64,000 nt of DNA from Methanosarcina sp. ERenArc_MAG2 (GCA_023955635.1 JAMXHR010000016.1:310001-374000), one strand, 5' to 3'. Shown: positions 16,794 through 25,649, numbered from the stretch's first letter. Translations and numbers: made by a program. The notes: generated by a model from the letters alone, not told the origin.

Positions 16794-17972
16794 TTAGGAG
16801 CCTTCGTTGGTAATGTCATAATCGGAATTGATTAAAGTATCTTTTATACTTGAGTTGTTATCTATCTTGACTTCAGGCCAGACTTTAACTCCGGAATGTA
16901 TTGTCGAGTTATTTCCAATAATTACTTTATGCCCTATAACGGTTCCGTTTTCAAGGAAGCAGTGTTCTCCTACAATTGTTTCGTCTGCTACCACACCGCC
17001 TGAGATATTGGAATCCTTTCCTATGGAAACATTATCAAAAAGGTAAGATGAAAGAATCTTTGCATGATCATCTATGTTGCAGTTCGAGCCTATAACACTG
17101 TAAGGCCCTATAAGGACATTATCGCCGATTGTTGTGTTTTCCCCTATAACTATTGGCCCTACAAGAGAAGAATTCGAACCTATGGACACGTTGCTTCCTA
17201 TGGATAAGGGGCCTCTTATTCTTGCGTTTCTGGTTGTAAAATTCCCCTCAATTGTCGTTCCCGGAAGGGCGTCGAGCATCCAGCGTTGGGCCTGTCTGTA
17301 AGCTGCCGAACTTCCTACATCAGTCCATTTTCCCCGAACAAGCACTCCATTGATTTTTTCATCGGCAGTAAGCAGGGAGGGAAAGAGATCTTTTGCAAAA
17401 TCGTATTTTTTGTTTTCAGGTATCCATTCGAAAATCGAAGAGTCGCAGACATAAATGCCTGTGCTTGCAAGGTTACTGAATATCTGGCCTGCTTTCGGTT
17501 TTTCAAAGAAGCGGTGGATCCGGTTATTAATATCCATATCCGCAATTCCAAATTCTCTGGGGTCATCAATAGAAATAAGTCCTATGGTCACAAGGGCATC
17601 GTTTGTTTCATGGAAACGGTACATTTCTCTCAGGTTGAGGTTAAGGACGTGATCTCCACCAAGCACAATAAATGGCTCGTCTTTCAGATATTTAACGGCA
17701 TTTTTAACCCCGCCTGCAGTTCCAAGCTTTTCTTTTTCATATACGTAATCAATATGCACCCCGAACATGTGCCCGTCTCCGAGCTGTTCTTCTATCCGCT
17801 CTCCCATATACCCCAGGGTCATGATTATTTCATTGAACCCTTCTCTTGAAAGATGCTCAATCAGATGTAGGACTGATGGTTTATTAAGAATCGGTATGCT
17901 CGGTTTAGGGTGCTTGAATGTCAGCGGCCTGAGTCTTGTCCCTGCCCCTCCGCACATGATACATGCTTTCAT
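16794..17972 (-). CDS. Sugar-phosphate nucleotidyltransferase with left-handed beta-helix
   Basis: A 392-residue two-domain enzyme. The N-terminal nucleotidyltransferase domain starts MKACIMCGGAGTRLRPLTF with downstream PKPSIPILNKP, and has GTAGGVKNA and GGDHVLN for substrate and metal binding. From about residue 245 there are hexapeptide repeats (IGSNVSIGSNSSLVGPIVIG and more) forming a left-handed beta-helix. The family makes NDP-sugars (mannose-1-phosphate guanylyl-, glucose-1-phosphate thymidylyl- or N-acetylglucosamine-1-phosphate uridylyltransferase). The exact nucleotide and sugar cannot be read from sequence here. A role in surface glycan or S-layer glycosylation is plausible. Confidence 0.88.
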   Translation of the reverse strand: MKACIMCGGAGTRLRPLTFKHPKPSIPILNKPSVLHLIEHLSREGFNEIIMTLGYMGERIEEQLGDGHMFGVHIDYVYEKEKLGTAGGVKNAVKYLKDEPFIVLGGDHVLNLNLREMYRFHETNDALVTIGLISIDDPREFGIADMDINNRIHRFFEKPKAGQIFSNLASTGIYVCDSSIFEWIPENKKYDFAKDLFPSLLTADEKINGVLVRGKWTDVGSSAAYRQAQRWMLDALPGTTIEGNFTTRNARIRGPLSIGSNVSIGSNSSLVGPIVIGENTTIGDNVLIGPYSVIGSNCNIDDHAKILSSYLFDNVSIGKDSNISGGVVADETIVGEHCFLENGTVIGHKVIIGNNSTIHSGVKVWPEVKIDNNSSIKDTLINSDYDITNEGS

Positions 17973-18033
17973 GTTTTCTCAAATGTTATTATATGAATAT
18001 ATTATTAACGATCTGTGGTCTTTATTTGAGAGA

Positions 18034-18444
18034 TTATTGATGACGGTTATCCAGAACAACATCTTCTTTTCTTTCTACCTTGATTTCCCTTTTCCCTTCA
18101 TACTCAGAGATGATGCCTGTTAAACCGATCAGGTCCCCTTCCCTGATTGACATGTTCAGCGCTTCAGCACCTGCAGTTTTCGGGATAAAAACGCTAAGGA
18201 CTTCGGAGTTGCAGTTCACCTGTAAAAGCAGGTGCTCCCCTGTATAAGTAAACCGTTTGCTGAGAACTTCAGCTTCAAGGAACACCTTTCCCCCTTCATT
18301 GGATTCTCGGGTATACTGTCTGGCTTCTCCGCCGGACTTTTGTCCAGAGTCTGCAAGTTCTGATCCGAAACAAAGATACGCTGTCATAAGAGAAGATAGT
18401 GTCATAAATAACAGCATTACAATGACTTTCTCTTCCTTTTCCAT
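18034..18444 (-). CDS. Membrane-anchored OB-fold protein
   Basis: 136 residues with an N-terminal hydrophobic segment (VIVMLLFMTLSSLMTAYLCF), so it is exported or anchored. Then comes a beta-barrel pattern (VFLEAEVLSKRFTYTGEHLL ... IREGDLIGLTGIISEYEGKR) typical of a small OB-fold of the nucleic-acid-binding type. It ends in charged residues. It lies 3 bp downstream of the first FKBP gene on the same strand, so the two are probably cotranscribed. Ligand unknown. Confidence 0.7.
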   Translation of the reverse strand: MEKEEKVIVMLLFMTLSSLMTAYLCFGSELADSGQKSGGEARQYTRESNEGGKVFLEAEVLSKRFTYTGEHLLLQVNCNSEVLSVFIPKTAGAEALNMSIREGDLIGLTGIISEYEGKREIKVERKEDVVLDNRHQ

Positions 18445-18447
18445 AAC

Positions 18448-18945
18448 TCACCACCTATTTTGCGGGTTCTGGAATAAGCTTACAATTGAAACAAGTTTTA
18501 TTTCAAGAATCAGGGTTTTGCCTGCAAGTTCATGGTTGAAGTCCAGAGTGGCAGAAGTTTCTGTGGAACTGAGCACTTTAACCTCCTTCCCTCCGGGCGT
18601 CAGGATTTTTGTTTCAGTTTCAGGAGGAAACTGTAGCCCAAGCCTGGAGAGAGGTATATCCTGAATAAGATACTTCTTATGTTCTCCGTAGGCATCTTCA
18701 GGTGAGATTTTAAGGGTTTTTTCTTCTCCTTCTTTCATTCCGAGAACGCCCACATCGATACCTTTTATAACCTGGCCTGTATACGCCCTGAAAAACAAAG
18801 GCCTGTATTCCTTTTCTTCACAATATATGCCTGCTTTAATGGCTTTTTCCTTTGACGTGGTATCGAAGACTGTCCCGTCCTCTAATTTTCCAGTGTAATC
18901 AATAAGAAGATAATCTCCCTCTTTCACAGTACGAAAATTTTCCAT
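18448..18945 (-). CDS. FKBP-type peptidyl-prolyl isomerase (cytoplasmic)
   Basis: Catalyses cis-trans isomerisation of X-Pro bonds. ATG 18945 (MENFRTVKEGDYLLIDYTG) is preferred over the upstream ATG 18984 because GAGGGG sits just before it. The FKBP core is visible: DYTGKLEDGTVFDTT, TGQVIKGIDVGVLGMKEGEE and KISPEDAYGEH, then an insert and the closing LDFNHELAGKTLILEIKLVS, as in archaeal long-type FKBPs with an inserted chaperone flap. No signal peptide. It is the third in line of three tandem FKBP genes and is about 165 residues long. Confidence 0.9.
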   Translation of the reverse strand: MENFRTVKEGDYLLIDYTGKLEDGTVFDTTSKEKAIKAGIYCEEKEYRPLFFRAYTGQVIKGIDVGVLGMKEGEEKTLKISPEDAYGEHKKYLIQDIPLSRLGLQFPPETETKILTPGGKEVKVLSSTETSATLDFNHELAGKTLILEIKLVSIVSLFQNPQNRW

Positions 18946-19073
18946 TAGCTTTTTCCCCTCAGTATTTTCCTTTCGGCACTTCAATCTCCCTAAAATGTTC
19001 TATTGTGCCGAAAGGACGCATCACTCTAAAATAAATTCTACAAACTCTCAATTTGATTTTCAAGAACTTAAAT

Positions 19074-19655
19074 TTATTCTATAGAGATGAGTTTTATATC
19101 AAAAACCAGGGTCTTGCCTGCGAGCTCGCGGTTGAGGTCAAGAGTAACATGCGTGTCATTCACGGCAATTACTTTGAACGGATTTCCGTACATATCTCTA
19201 AGTGTTTGCCCGACTTCCGGAGTTTCGGTTAGATTTAACTCTTTTATAGGAATTGCCAGGATCTTTGATTTGTCGTATTCTCCATAAGCTTCTTCAGGTG
19301 GGATTGTGATAGTTTTTTCTTCTCCTACTTTCATCCCGATCACACCTTCGTCAAAGCCCTTGATCATCTGGCCTGTCCCAGCCACAAACGTTAGAGGGGC
19401 GTAAGTCCTGTTAGAGTCGTATGTACCAGCCTGCTTTGCAATTTCTTCTATGGAGGTGTCAAAAACCGTTCCGTTTTCGAGCTTTCCGGTGTAGTCTACC
19501 TGGACGGTATCTCCAGTTTTTACTACTCTGCTGTCCCCAGTCTCGTTTCCATTTCCGTTCCCTTTATCCGTGCAGCCGCTTCCAAGGAGTACGCTTCCAA
19601 GGAGCAGTATCGATATGAATAAAATTGCTCCGTTACGGACTTTCATTCTTTTCAT
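19074..19655 (-). CDS. FKBP-type peptidyl-prolyl isomerase, lipoprotein
   Basis: 193 residues. The N-terminus has a basic start, a hydrophobic core and a lipobox-like end (ILLLGSVLLGSGC), followed by an Asn/Gly-rich linker, so this copy is exported and probably lipid-anchored. The catalytic core is VDYTGKLENGTVFDTS, GTGQMIKGFDEGVIGMKVGE and IPPEEAYGEYDKS, closing with LDLNRELAGKTLVFDIKLIS. Its start codon overlaps the stop of the upstream FKBP gene (19652-19655), indicating coupling. It probably assists folding of surface proteins. Confidence 0.9.
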   Translation of the reverse strand: MKRMKVRNGAILFISILLLGSVLLGSGCTDKGNGNGNETGDSRVVKTGDTVQVDYTGKLENGTVFDTSIEEIAKQAGTYDSNRTYAPLTFVAGTGQMIKGFDEGVIGMKVGEEKTITIPPEEAYGEYDKSKILAIPIKELNLTETPEVGQTLRDMYGNPFKVIAVNDTHVTLDLNRELAGKTLVFDIKLISIE

Positions 19656-20161
19656 ACCTCCATGGAAACTACTTTGACTTCGAATATCAGGGTCTTGCCT
19701 GCAAGTTCATGGTTGAAATCCACAACAAAAGTTTTCTCGCCTACTTCTGTGACAATGCCTTTGAGGCCGGTTTCTGTCGCCAGCTGCATTCCAACTTCCG
19801 GATTAAAATTAACAGCTTCAACCGGCAGTTCCCTTAAGAGATCTTCTATGCACTCACCATATGCTTCTTCGGGTGGAATTTTAAGAGTTTTTTCTTCTCC
19901 TACTCTCATCCCGACAACCCCTTCGTCAAAGCCTTTTATCATCTGGCCTGCGCCAACGGTAAATGTCAGAGGTTGATAGCTTCTCATGTCATTGTAGATC
20001 TCTGCCTCAATGGCTGCTTCCTTTACGGATGTATCGAAAACGGTGCCATTTTCAAGTTTACCTACATAATGAACGGAAATGGTATCTCCATTTTCAATTT
20101 TTTTGCTGGAATCATTTGTTATATCCTCGGCCATAAAAATCAATAAGACAAAAGAGAACAT
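19652..20161 (-). CDS. FKBP-type peptidyl-prolyl isomerase
   Basis: 169 residues from ATG 20161, with a short hydrophobic start (MFSFVLLIFMAED); a second candidate start is ATG 20134 (MAEDITND), giving a cytoplasmic protein. The core motifs VHYVGKLENGTVFDTS, GAGQMIKGFDEGVVGMRVGE and PPEEAYGECIED are intact, closing with VDFNHELAGKTLIFEVKVVS. First gene of the three-FKBP run. The three copies are clearly related by duplication but differ at their N-termini. Confidence 0.9.
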   Translation of the reverse strand: MFSFVLLIFMAEDITNDSSKKIENGDTISVHYVGKLENGTVFDTSVKEAAIEAEIYNDMRSYQPLTFTVGAGQMIKGFDEGVVGMRVGEEKTLKIPPEEAYGECIEDLLRELPVEAVNFNPEVGMQLATETGLKGIVTEVGEKTFVVDFNHELAGKTLIFEVKVVSMEV

Positions 20162-20256
20162 GTTAGATAAAAGTGCTGATAAATAAAAAGCCAGAAACCG
20201 AGTAAATAAGGATTTCAGGAATTGGAATATGCAGAAATCCTTAAAACGTTCTCTTT

Positions 20257-20915
20257 TTAAGTTTTGATTTGAGATTGAGGATTTTTCAGTTCTTTTTGAT
20301 ACTCAATATATGAGTAAACAACTGTGAACCCGGCAACAAACAGCGCAGGCACAATAGTGAAAAAGAATGCAAGTTTAGGGAAAAAACTCCAAAAATAGCA
20401 GATATCCCTGCAATTCGGAATAATTTTCCTCCGAGCCTGTTAGTTTTCCTCCAGACCCTGTCACTGCTGAGGGTCCAGGGAGTCCTGATGCCGATGAACC
20501 AGTTCCTCTCTGCATTTTCCATAAGAACCCCTATGTAGTAAAACAGAAGCCCTATTCCCACAGGAAACACGGCATTCGGGCTAATCTGGATCCCTATGTT
20601 CCAGAGCAGTGTCTGGAAATGAACGGCAATCAGAAACAAAATCAAAAGAAATATAAATCGGTCATAATACTTTCTGAATTTTGCTATATTTTCTTTCTTT
20701 GGGTCGATTCTTGGAATTACCAGAAACATAATTGCAAGTCCGGTAATCACTAATGGCATGAAAAAGAGTCCCCAGAACTTCGACATATAACCGTTTACCT
20801 CTCCCTGAGAGTCCCAGTGAGTTGCCATCTGTTCAGGCACCAGCGGAAAGAAGTAGATTGAAATTATGAAGGAAAGAAAAATCAGTCCTGTAATTGTGAC
20901 TTTGGCTTTGCGCAT
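20257..20915 (-). pseudogene. SdpI / DUF1648 family membrane protein, frameshifted near C-terminus as given
   Basis: From ATG 20915: a membrane helix, the DUF1648 motif PEQMATHWDSQGEVNGYMSK, more helices, and the SdpI motif NWFIGIRTPWTLSSDRVW. After FRIAGISAIFGVF the frame is lost at an A6 run on the plus strand (20381-20386). One more base restores FPKLAFFFTIVPALFVAGFT and a normal end (YQKELKNPQSQIKT) at TAA 20257. SdpI is the immunity protein for the Bacillus SdpC toxin; archaeal homologues have no proven role. The repaired length of ~219 residues fits the family. Confidence 0.8.
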
Positions 20916-20958
20916 GCAGACTATTAAGATTTTTCAAATATTTAAAAAATGTGGAGGC

Positions 20959-21255
20959 TTAGAGGTATGAGGATACTTTAAAATATCTCGGGGATATGAC
21001 GGGAATACCTGGCCTGAAGTGCCTTTCATCCTGTTCGGGACCTTTATCCTGCATTTGAGGAAGATTTTCAGACCTCATCCTTAGTCCACCTATTAATGCT
21101 GCAATTTCACCTACAACCAGGGAGAAAACATATACCCGGGGAAGTATAACAGCGCCAGCAAGAGGATTGAGGAGCAAGAGTATGCCAAGGACAATTGTCA
21201 GGAGCCCTAGGACAGCCATTCCGATTCTGTTGCAGAAAATCTGGCTCCCTTGCAA
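20959..21255 (-). CDS. HdeD/DUF308-like membrane protein, probably truncated
   Basis: 98 residues with two membrane helices (GMAVLGLLTIVLGILLLLNP and LPRVYVFSLVVGEIAALIGG), followed by a charged tail. The ILGILLLLNPLAGA pattern resembles the HdeD (DUF308) repeat, but the family usually has six helices, so this looks like a fragment or a minimal form. A dispersed repeat (21282-21373) begins just upstream of its start, which may have cut the gene. Confidence 0.5.
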   Translation of the reverse strand: MQGSQIFCNRIGMAVLGLLTIVLGILLLLNPLAGAVILPRVYVFSLVVGEIAALIGGLRMRSENLPQMQDKGPEQDERHFRPGIPVISPRYFKVSSYL

Positions 21256-21281
21256 AATTAGAAAAAACCTTCACAATTAGG

Positions 21282-21373
21282 AAAGTTAATCATTTTCATT
21301 CGAAAGAAAATGATACATAAAGGTAAAAATTATATTGTCAAATTGCAGAAATATTTTTTTGCAACGGAACCCA
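21282..21373. repeat. Dispersed ~92-bp repeat ending in an IS-like terminus, copy 1
   Basis: Nearly the same sequence occurs at 56460-56553: GGAAAGTTAATCATTTTCAT, ATGATACATAAAGGTAAAAA, then TTTTTTTGCAACGGAACCC at the end. The end resembles the GGTTCCGTTGCAAAAAA inverted repeat of IS6-type elements. It is probably a solo end of a lost IS. Confidence 0.6.
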
Positions 21374-21559
21374 TAAACTTATTAGGCGAGTACGTCTTTG
21401 ACCAGCACACTATTACCAGTCTCGATAGTCTTCGTCCATTAAATTTGTCTGGAGTTTCAGATACGTAAGCGAGTTAATGTCTTAGCGTATGCTAAAATGC
21501 TCATTTGATGCTGATTAAACGCTTAGCGTACGAAATTTAGGTTTGCGGGCGGCACCCCT

Positions 21560-21763
21560 GTATGGTCGACTTTTACTTCCCTTTCTGCCATCATTTCCTC
21601 TAAATTCCTATAACTTGATGAATATTTTAAGCACCATCTGACATTTAATAAAATAATTTCCCCTTCATAATGCTTCCATTTAAAGGAATTTACTGGCATA
21701 ACATATACTCCTATTTCTATTTATTTCAGTAAATCCCTTTCATAATTTTTTTGCAACGGAATC
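21560..21763 (-). pseudogene. IS6-family transposase remnant (N-terminal fragment)
   Basis: From the terminal repeat GATTCCGTTGCAAAAAAATT (complement, ending at 21763) the frame from ATG 21699 reads NSFKWKHYEGEIILLNVRW, then SYRNLEEMMAEREVKVDH. This matches the N-terminus of the IS6 copy at 27503-28351. It breaks off near 21560 into unrelated sequence. No catalytic domain remains. Confidence 0.75.
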
Positions 21764-21785
21764 ATATAAAGCGAATTTTACAGAA

Positions 21786-21905
21786 CTAGGACTTACGCAC
21801 TTGAAGTACCAAATCAAGTATGAGTAGCTTCATCGGAATTAGTAGGATTAAGACAGTTAAATATTTAGTGTTGCTGTTTTTCTGTTCAACTGCGTAAGTC
21901 CTAAG
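21786..21905. repeat. Miniature inverted-repeat element (family 5)
   Basis: 120 bp with inverted ends CTAGGACTTACGCACTTGAA and (complement) CTTAGGACTTACGCAGTTGA. No coding capacity; a non-autonomous IS derivative is likely. Confidence 0.65.
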
Positions 21906-22129
21906 AACTTTAACGACACTGCCCCGCAGTTTCGAATGAGAAAGTTTAAGAATGTAAACAAGTTTAAATTATTAACCTTTTTTATTTGAATTATAAATAA
22001 AAGATAATAATGTAAAATAAATAAAGATTGTCCAAAGATACATTCGGAGTGGTTTAAAATCTGGTGATGTTCAATTTTATGTTCATCATTGAATTTAGGC
22101 ACTGGATCCATTCTGTAGAGGGTGGTTAT

Positions 22130-22834
22130 ATGTCGAAAGATATGGTAAGACAAAATGGAAAATGGGAATTTAATTATGAAGTTGCAAGCTGTTTTAATGA
22201 TATGCTTTCTCGTTCGATTCCCTTGTATGAAATAATGAGAAAACTATCAAACAATCTAGCTGGTGAGTATGCGATCCCTAACACTCCGATTCTGGACATA
22301 GGATGTTCACTAGGGGGAGCAATCAGAGAGTTAAATGATGATTTTGAATTATCTAACACTTTCATAGGGATAGATAATTCCATGGATATGATTTTAGAAG
22401 CCAAGAAAAACTTCAAAAATCGGACAAACATGATGTTTATACGCCATGATTTACGAGAAGGTCTTCCAGAAATCCCCGCTCCTTCTGTCGTCCTCTCAAT
22501 TTTGACTCTCCAGTTTATTCCTGTAGAGTACAGGCAGAAGCTTATAAAAGAAATATTCAATGCGTTAAGAGAAGACGGAGCTTTTATCTTTGTTGAGAAG
22601 GTACTCGGCAATAGTGCGGAGCATGAAGAAACTTTTACTAAGCTTTACTATCAGCTGAAGGAAGAAAACGGATATTCTTACGAAGACATAAAGCGCAAGC
22701 GATACAACCTAGAAGGAGTTCTTGTACCTAGTTCTACCGAGTGGAATTGCGAAATGCTTAGAACTGCAGGATTTAGAAAGATAGATATATTCTGGAAATG
22801 GTTGAATTTCTGTGGTTGGATTGCGATCAAATGA
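22130..22834 (+). CDS. CmoA-like SAM-dependent methyltransferase
   Basis: ATG 22130 is preferred to the upstream ATGs because GAGGGTGG precedes it. 234 residues. SAM-binding motif I is ILDIGCSLGGAIREL, the acidic end of strand 2 is FIGIDNSMDMI, and motif IV is SVVLSILTLQFIP. The fold and the VLSILTLQFIP segment resemble CmoA (carboxy-SAM synthase) and related class I enzymes. Whether it makes carboxy-SAM or methylates a small molecule or peptide cannot be told. It lies in an island of miniature elements upstream of the repeat protein and radical SAM gene, which makes a tailoring role possible but unproven. Confidence 0.78.
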   Translation: MSKDMVRQNGKWEFNYEVASCFNDMLSRSIPLYEIMRKLSNNLAGEYAIPNTPILDIGCSLGGAIRELNDDFELSNTFIGIDNSMDMILEAKKNFKNRTNMMFIRHDLREGLPEIPAPSVVLSILTLQFIPVEYRQKLIKEIFNALREDGAFIFVEKVLGNSAEHEETFTKLYYQLKEENGYSYEDIKRKRYNLEGVLVPSSTEWNCEMLRTAGFRKIDIFWKWLNFCGWIAIK

Positions 22835-22856
22835 AAACATTGTCCTCTACAAGTTA

Positions 22857-22990
22857 AGAATCTATCCGAAAATTAATAGTAATACGTTGTAATAGTCACA
22901 TCAATCTATAAATATCCAAGTATGTACTTCAATTGTGCAATTGTAATCAAAAAGTTATATTAGGTCACAACTTTTGGGATAAGATCTAAG
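22857..22990. repeat. Miniature element family 3, copy 1
   Basis: About 134 bp, ends ATCTATCCGAAAA and (complement) CTTAGATCTTATCCCAAAAG. Related to 25751-25881 in inverse orientation (shared AAGT-TTGTGACCTA core). Noncoding. Confidence 0.5.
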
Positions 22991-23094
22991 AGGCTGTCTT
23001 AAAACTTAAAAAATTTCTACACAATTCCATTATCCAGTGAATTCACTATTTTATTTTCACTGGATTATGACTTTCTTTAAAATTATTTTATTAA

Positions 23095-23867
23095 TTATTT
23101 TTTCCCAATGATAACCGTAATTGGATAAGAAAAATGTATTTGATCTTCAATTAGATGTATATCTAAGCCTAATGAGTTATTCTGCAAGTCGTTTTTAAAT
23201 ATTCTTCTGATTTTATCTGCATCTTTTGAGTTAGGAAAGGAAGCTCGTACCGTGCTTTCTAATTCCTTATCAAGTCTGTAAAAATACGTTTTAATTTCTT
23301 TTAAATTTGCCTTATGTGCTATTGATAATAATTCCTCAGGAGTCAATGAGTTATTATGCAAAGGGTTTAGCATTTTTTCAAAAAGATTATAAGCATCTTG
23401 ATTTTGCTTCAATGGACATATGTCGCTAACTATAATTGTTCCTTCTGGTTTGCACACTCGTATCATTTCATTAATTACTATTTGTGGACTAAGGAAATGA
23501 TGGGCTGCAAACCTTGTGATAACCATAGAAAACATCGAATCATCACATTGCAGTTTTGTAGCATCACCTATAATCCATTCTATATTATTAATATTATTCT
23601 CTTTTTGACTTTCTTTTGCTCTCTCAATCATTTCAGGTTTTATATCAATTCCAACAACTCTCTGAGCAATTTTGGCAAATTCGAACGATACTGAACCAGA
23701 ACCACAGCCAATATCCAATACCGAATCAGACTTTGTAGCTCCAGAAGTTTTAACTATTAACTCCAAAAAGATTGATCTGAATATAATGTCTTTTGAGTTT
23801 CGGAAACTGCCGGCTTAGAAGATTGCTCAAGAATTAATCCATTATATCTCTGTTCATTTTTGTTCAT
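23095..23867 (-). pseudogene. UbiE-like class I methyltransferase, frameshifted near N-terminus as given
   Basis: A start at ATG 23867 reads MNKNEQRYNGLILEQSS to LYSDQSFWS-stop. The next frame carries LELIVKTSGATKSDSVLDIG, with motif I DIGCGSGSVSFEFA, then VVGIDIKPEMIERAKE, WIIGDATKLQ and MVITRFAAHHFL. One extra base in the A5 run on the plus strand (23765-23769) joins them as SDQSFLELIVK, so this is a normal ~257-residue methyltransferase and probably a sequence error. The 23095-23766 part alone contains the SAM-binding core. Substrate unknown. Convergent with the CmoA-like gene. Confidence 0.8.
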
Positions 23868-23917
23868 TCTAATATTCTCCTACTTGGATTCTATCCGATA
23901 AGCATTGTGATCTAATT

Positions 23918-24037
23918 TAGGAATGATTCAAATATAATCTCAAGGAGTTTTGTTGCCAAGAATGGTTATTGGAGGAAATGTAACTATAGATCAATTCCCA
24001 GCCTAAAATTTAAAAGTTATATTTGTGTCATTCCTTA
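23918..24037. repeat. Miniature element family 2, copy 3
   Basis: Best-preserved copy: ends TTAGGAATGATTCAAATATA and (complement) TAAGGAATGACACAAATATA, 120 bp. The AT-rich 24038-24342 stretch that follows shows no gene. Confidence 0.7.
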
Positions 24038-24342
24038 GCTTTCACAGTAGATCATATGCATAATTGGGACGGATGCTCTATGATATAAACATATTGTAAC
24101 TTTTAAACACTCGTCACCTAATTTTTAGAACTTAACTGTCCTAAAAACAAAAATGAAGTCACTAAACTTAGGATTTTTAATATATATTTTGAGATAGGTT
24201 CCTTAATTAATATATACATACTTTTTTAATAACGCAGAATTTCTATTTATTGCAAAGATATTTATATGGATTGCAATTAATGATAATTGCCACTGTTATA
24301 CAGTTTGGATACTAAAGCTGTCAGTGAATAGCAATATCTATC

Positions 24343-24528
24343 CATCGGTAATCGGTTAAGGAGAAATCGTTATCAATTGTATCGATTTCCCAAATTCTGT
24401 CAAATTATTCATTGATATTAAGCTGTAGTTTGACATCGATTTCAGTTCAAGCGCTCAAAAATCGAGCTTGATTTTTTCATTGAAATCGAGATCATCAGAC
24501 ATGAAAAATCTTTAACCGATGATCAATG
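24343..24528. repeat. IS1-type miniature element (family 1), copy 2
   Basis: 186 bp, flanked by the perfect 10-bp duplication AATATCTATC (24333-24342 and 24529-24538). Ends CATCGGTAATCGGTTAAGGA and (complement) CATTGATCATCGGTTAAAG. Confidence 0.85.
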
Positions 24529-24547
24529 AATATCTATCAAATTAATT

Positions 24548-24683
24548 GAGAGCCTATCCCAAAACCAATTTTATTTTCAGATCATTAGAGTTTCAGAATA
24601 AATTTCGTGATCAGGAAACCCATCGACAATTTGGAACTTCAAAATTTGAAAACTTAATTTTGAGTTTTGGGATCAGCTCTGAG
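24548..24683. repeat. Short inverted-repeat element upstream of the repeat-protein gene
   Basis: GAGAGCCTATCCCAAAACCA at 24548 is mirrored by GTTTTGGGATCAGCTCTG ending near 24683. A decayed piece of the same sequence (CTGATCCCAAAGCCCGAAAT) lies near 25932. It forms the 5' flank of the 24711 gene and may contribute to its leader. Confidence 0.5.
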
Positions 24684-24710
24684 ACAAATTTAATTAACAA
24701 GGGTGAAAGA

Positions 24711-25649
24711 ATGTCTGAGAAAACTGAAGATGTGAGCAAAAAAGTCGAGCAAGCCAATAATGAGGGTTATGTTCGTGTTGGTATAAAAGTGGATTCAGAA
24801 GAACTGATGAAAGTAGAAGAATTATTAGGAATATCTACAGGCACAAACAAAAAAGCTAATCGTGGAGGTTTTGTTGGCATTGGAAGAAAACTTGATTCCG
24901 AAGAACTGATGACAGCAGAAAAAGCAGGAATAGGTTTTGTTGGCATTGGAAGAAAACCAGGTTCAGAAGAATTAATGAAAGCAGAAAAAGCAGGAACAGG
25001 TTTTGTTGGCGTTGGTAGAAAACTTGATTCCGACGAACCGATGAGGGTAGAAAAAGCAGGAACAGGTTTTGTTGGCATCGGAAGAAAACCAGGTTCAGAA
25101 GAATTAATGAAAGCAGAAAAAGCAGGAACAGGTTTTGTTGGCATCGGAAGAAAACCAGGTTCAGAAGAATTAATGAAAGCAGAAAAAGCAGGAACAGGTT
25201 TTGTTGGCATCGGAAGAAAACCAGGTTCAGAAGAATTAATGAAAGCAGAAAAAGCAGGAACAGGTTTTGTTGGCATTGGTAGAAAACCAGATTCAGAAGA
25301 ATTAATGAGAGCAGAAAAAGCAGGAATAGGTTTTGTTGGCATTGGTAGAAAACCAGATTCAGAAGAATTAATGAGAGCAGAAAAAGCAGGAATAGGTTTT
25401 GTTGGCATTGGAAGAAAACCGGGTTCAGAAGAATTGATGAGAGCAGAAAAAGCAGGAACAGGTTTTGTTGGCATTGGAAGAAAACTTGATTTAGAAGAAT
25501 TGATGACAGCAGAAAAAACATTAGGAATATCTATAGATACAAACAAAAAAGCCGGAAAAGCCAATCGTGAAGGTTTTGTTGGCGTTGGTAGAAAACCGGA
25601 CTCAGAAGAATTGATGACAGCAGAAAAAGCAGAGGAAAAGAAAATATAA
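24711..25649 (+). CDS. Tandem-repeat protein, candidate multi-core peptide precursor
   Basis: 312 residues from ATG 24711 (site GGGTGA). A ~52-residue leader (MSEKTEDVSKKVEQANNEGY...) contains one divergent unit. Eleven units of GFVG(I/V)GRK(P/L)(G/D)SEEL, then M(K/R/T)AEKAG(T/I), follow with a 22-residue period. Units 4-6 and units 7-8 are identical to each other. Two units, the divergent first and the tenth, are followed by a longer spacer of the LGIS-TNKKA-NR type, so they bracket the short array. There is no cysteine, tryptophan, signal peptide or membrane segment; it is rich in Gly, Lys and Glu. The next gene downstream is a radical SAM/SPASM protein, suggesting that the units are modified and possibly released. 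A structural repeat protein unrelated to that enzyme remains possible. Confidence 0.8.
   Translation: MSEKTEDVSKKVEQANNEGYVRVGIKVDSEELMKVEELLGISTGTNKKANRGGFVGIGRKLDSEELMTAEKAGIGFVGIGRKPGSEELMKAEKAGTGFVGVGRKLDSDEPMRVEKAGTGFVGIGRKPGSEELMKAEKAGTGFVGIGRKPGSEELMKAEKAGTGFVGIGRKPGSEELMKAEKAGTGFVGIGRKPDSEELMRAEKAGIGFVGIGRKPDSEELMRAEKAGIGFVGIGRKPGSEELMRAEKAGTGFVGIGRKLDLEELMTAEKTLGISIDTNKKAGKANREGFVGVGRKPDSEELMTAEKAEEKKI
24867..25634. repeat. 66-bp coding tandem repeat array
   Basis: Eleven near-identical 66-bp units, the tenth extended. Because the period is a multiple of three, all frames stay open, which creates long spurious ORFs on the minus strand. Exact triplicate and duplicate units show recent expansion. 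Confidence 0.9.

Noticed and set aside
17286..17849. 187-codon plus-strand ORF inside the nucleotidyltransferase gene
   Set aside because: It is a shadow of a clear conserved gene on the other strand; its translation has no recognisable pattern.
22064..22129. Upstream start for the CmoA-like methyltransferase
   Set aside because: The extra 22 residues are hydrophobic with no ribosome site, whereas GAGGGTGG precedes ATG 22130.
24767..25564. Long minus-strand ORFs (265 and 221 codons) across the repeat-protein gene
   Set aside because: They arise because the 66-bp unit keeps every frame open. No ribosome site; the plus-strand frame has a leader, a good start site and a sensible composition.
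24867..25634. CRISPR-like array
   Set aside because: The repeats are contiguous 66-bp coding units without unique spacers, and no cas genes are present in the window.
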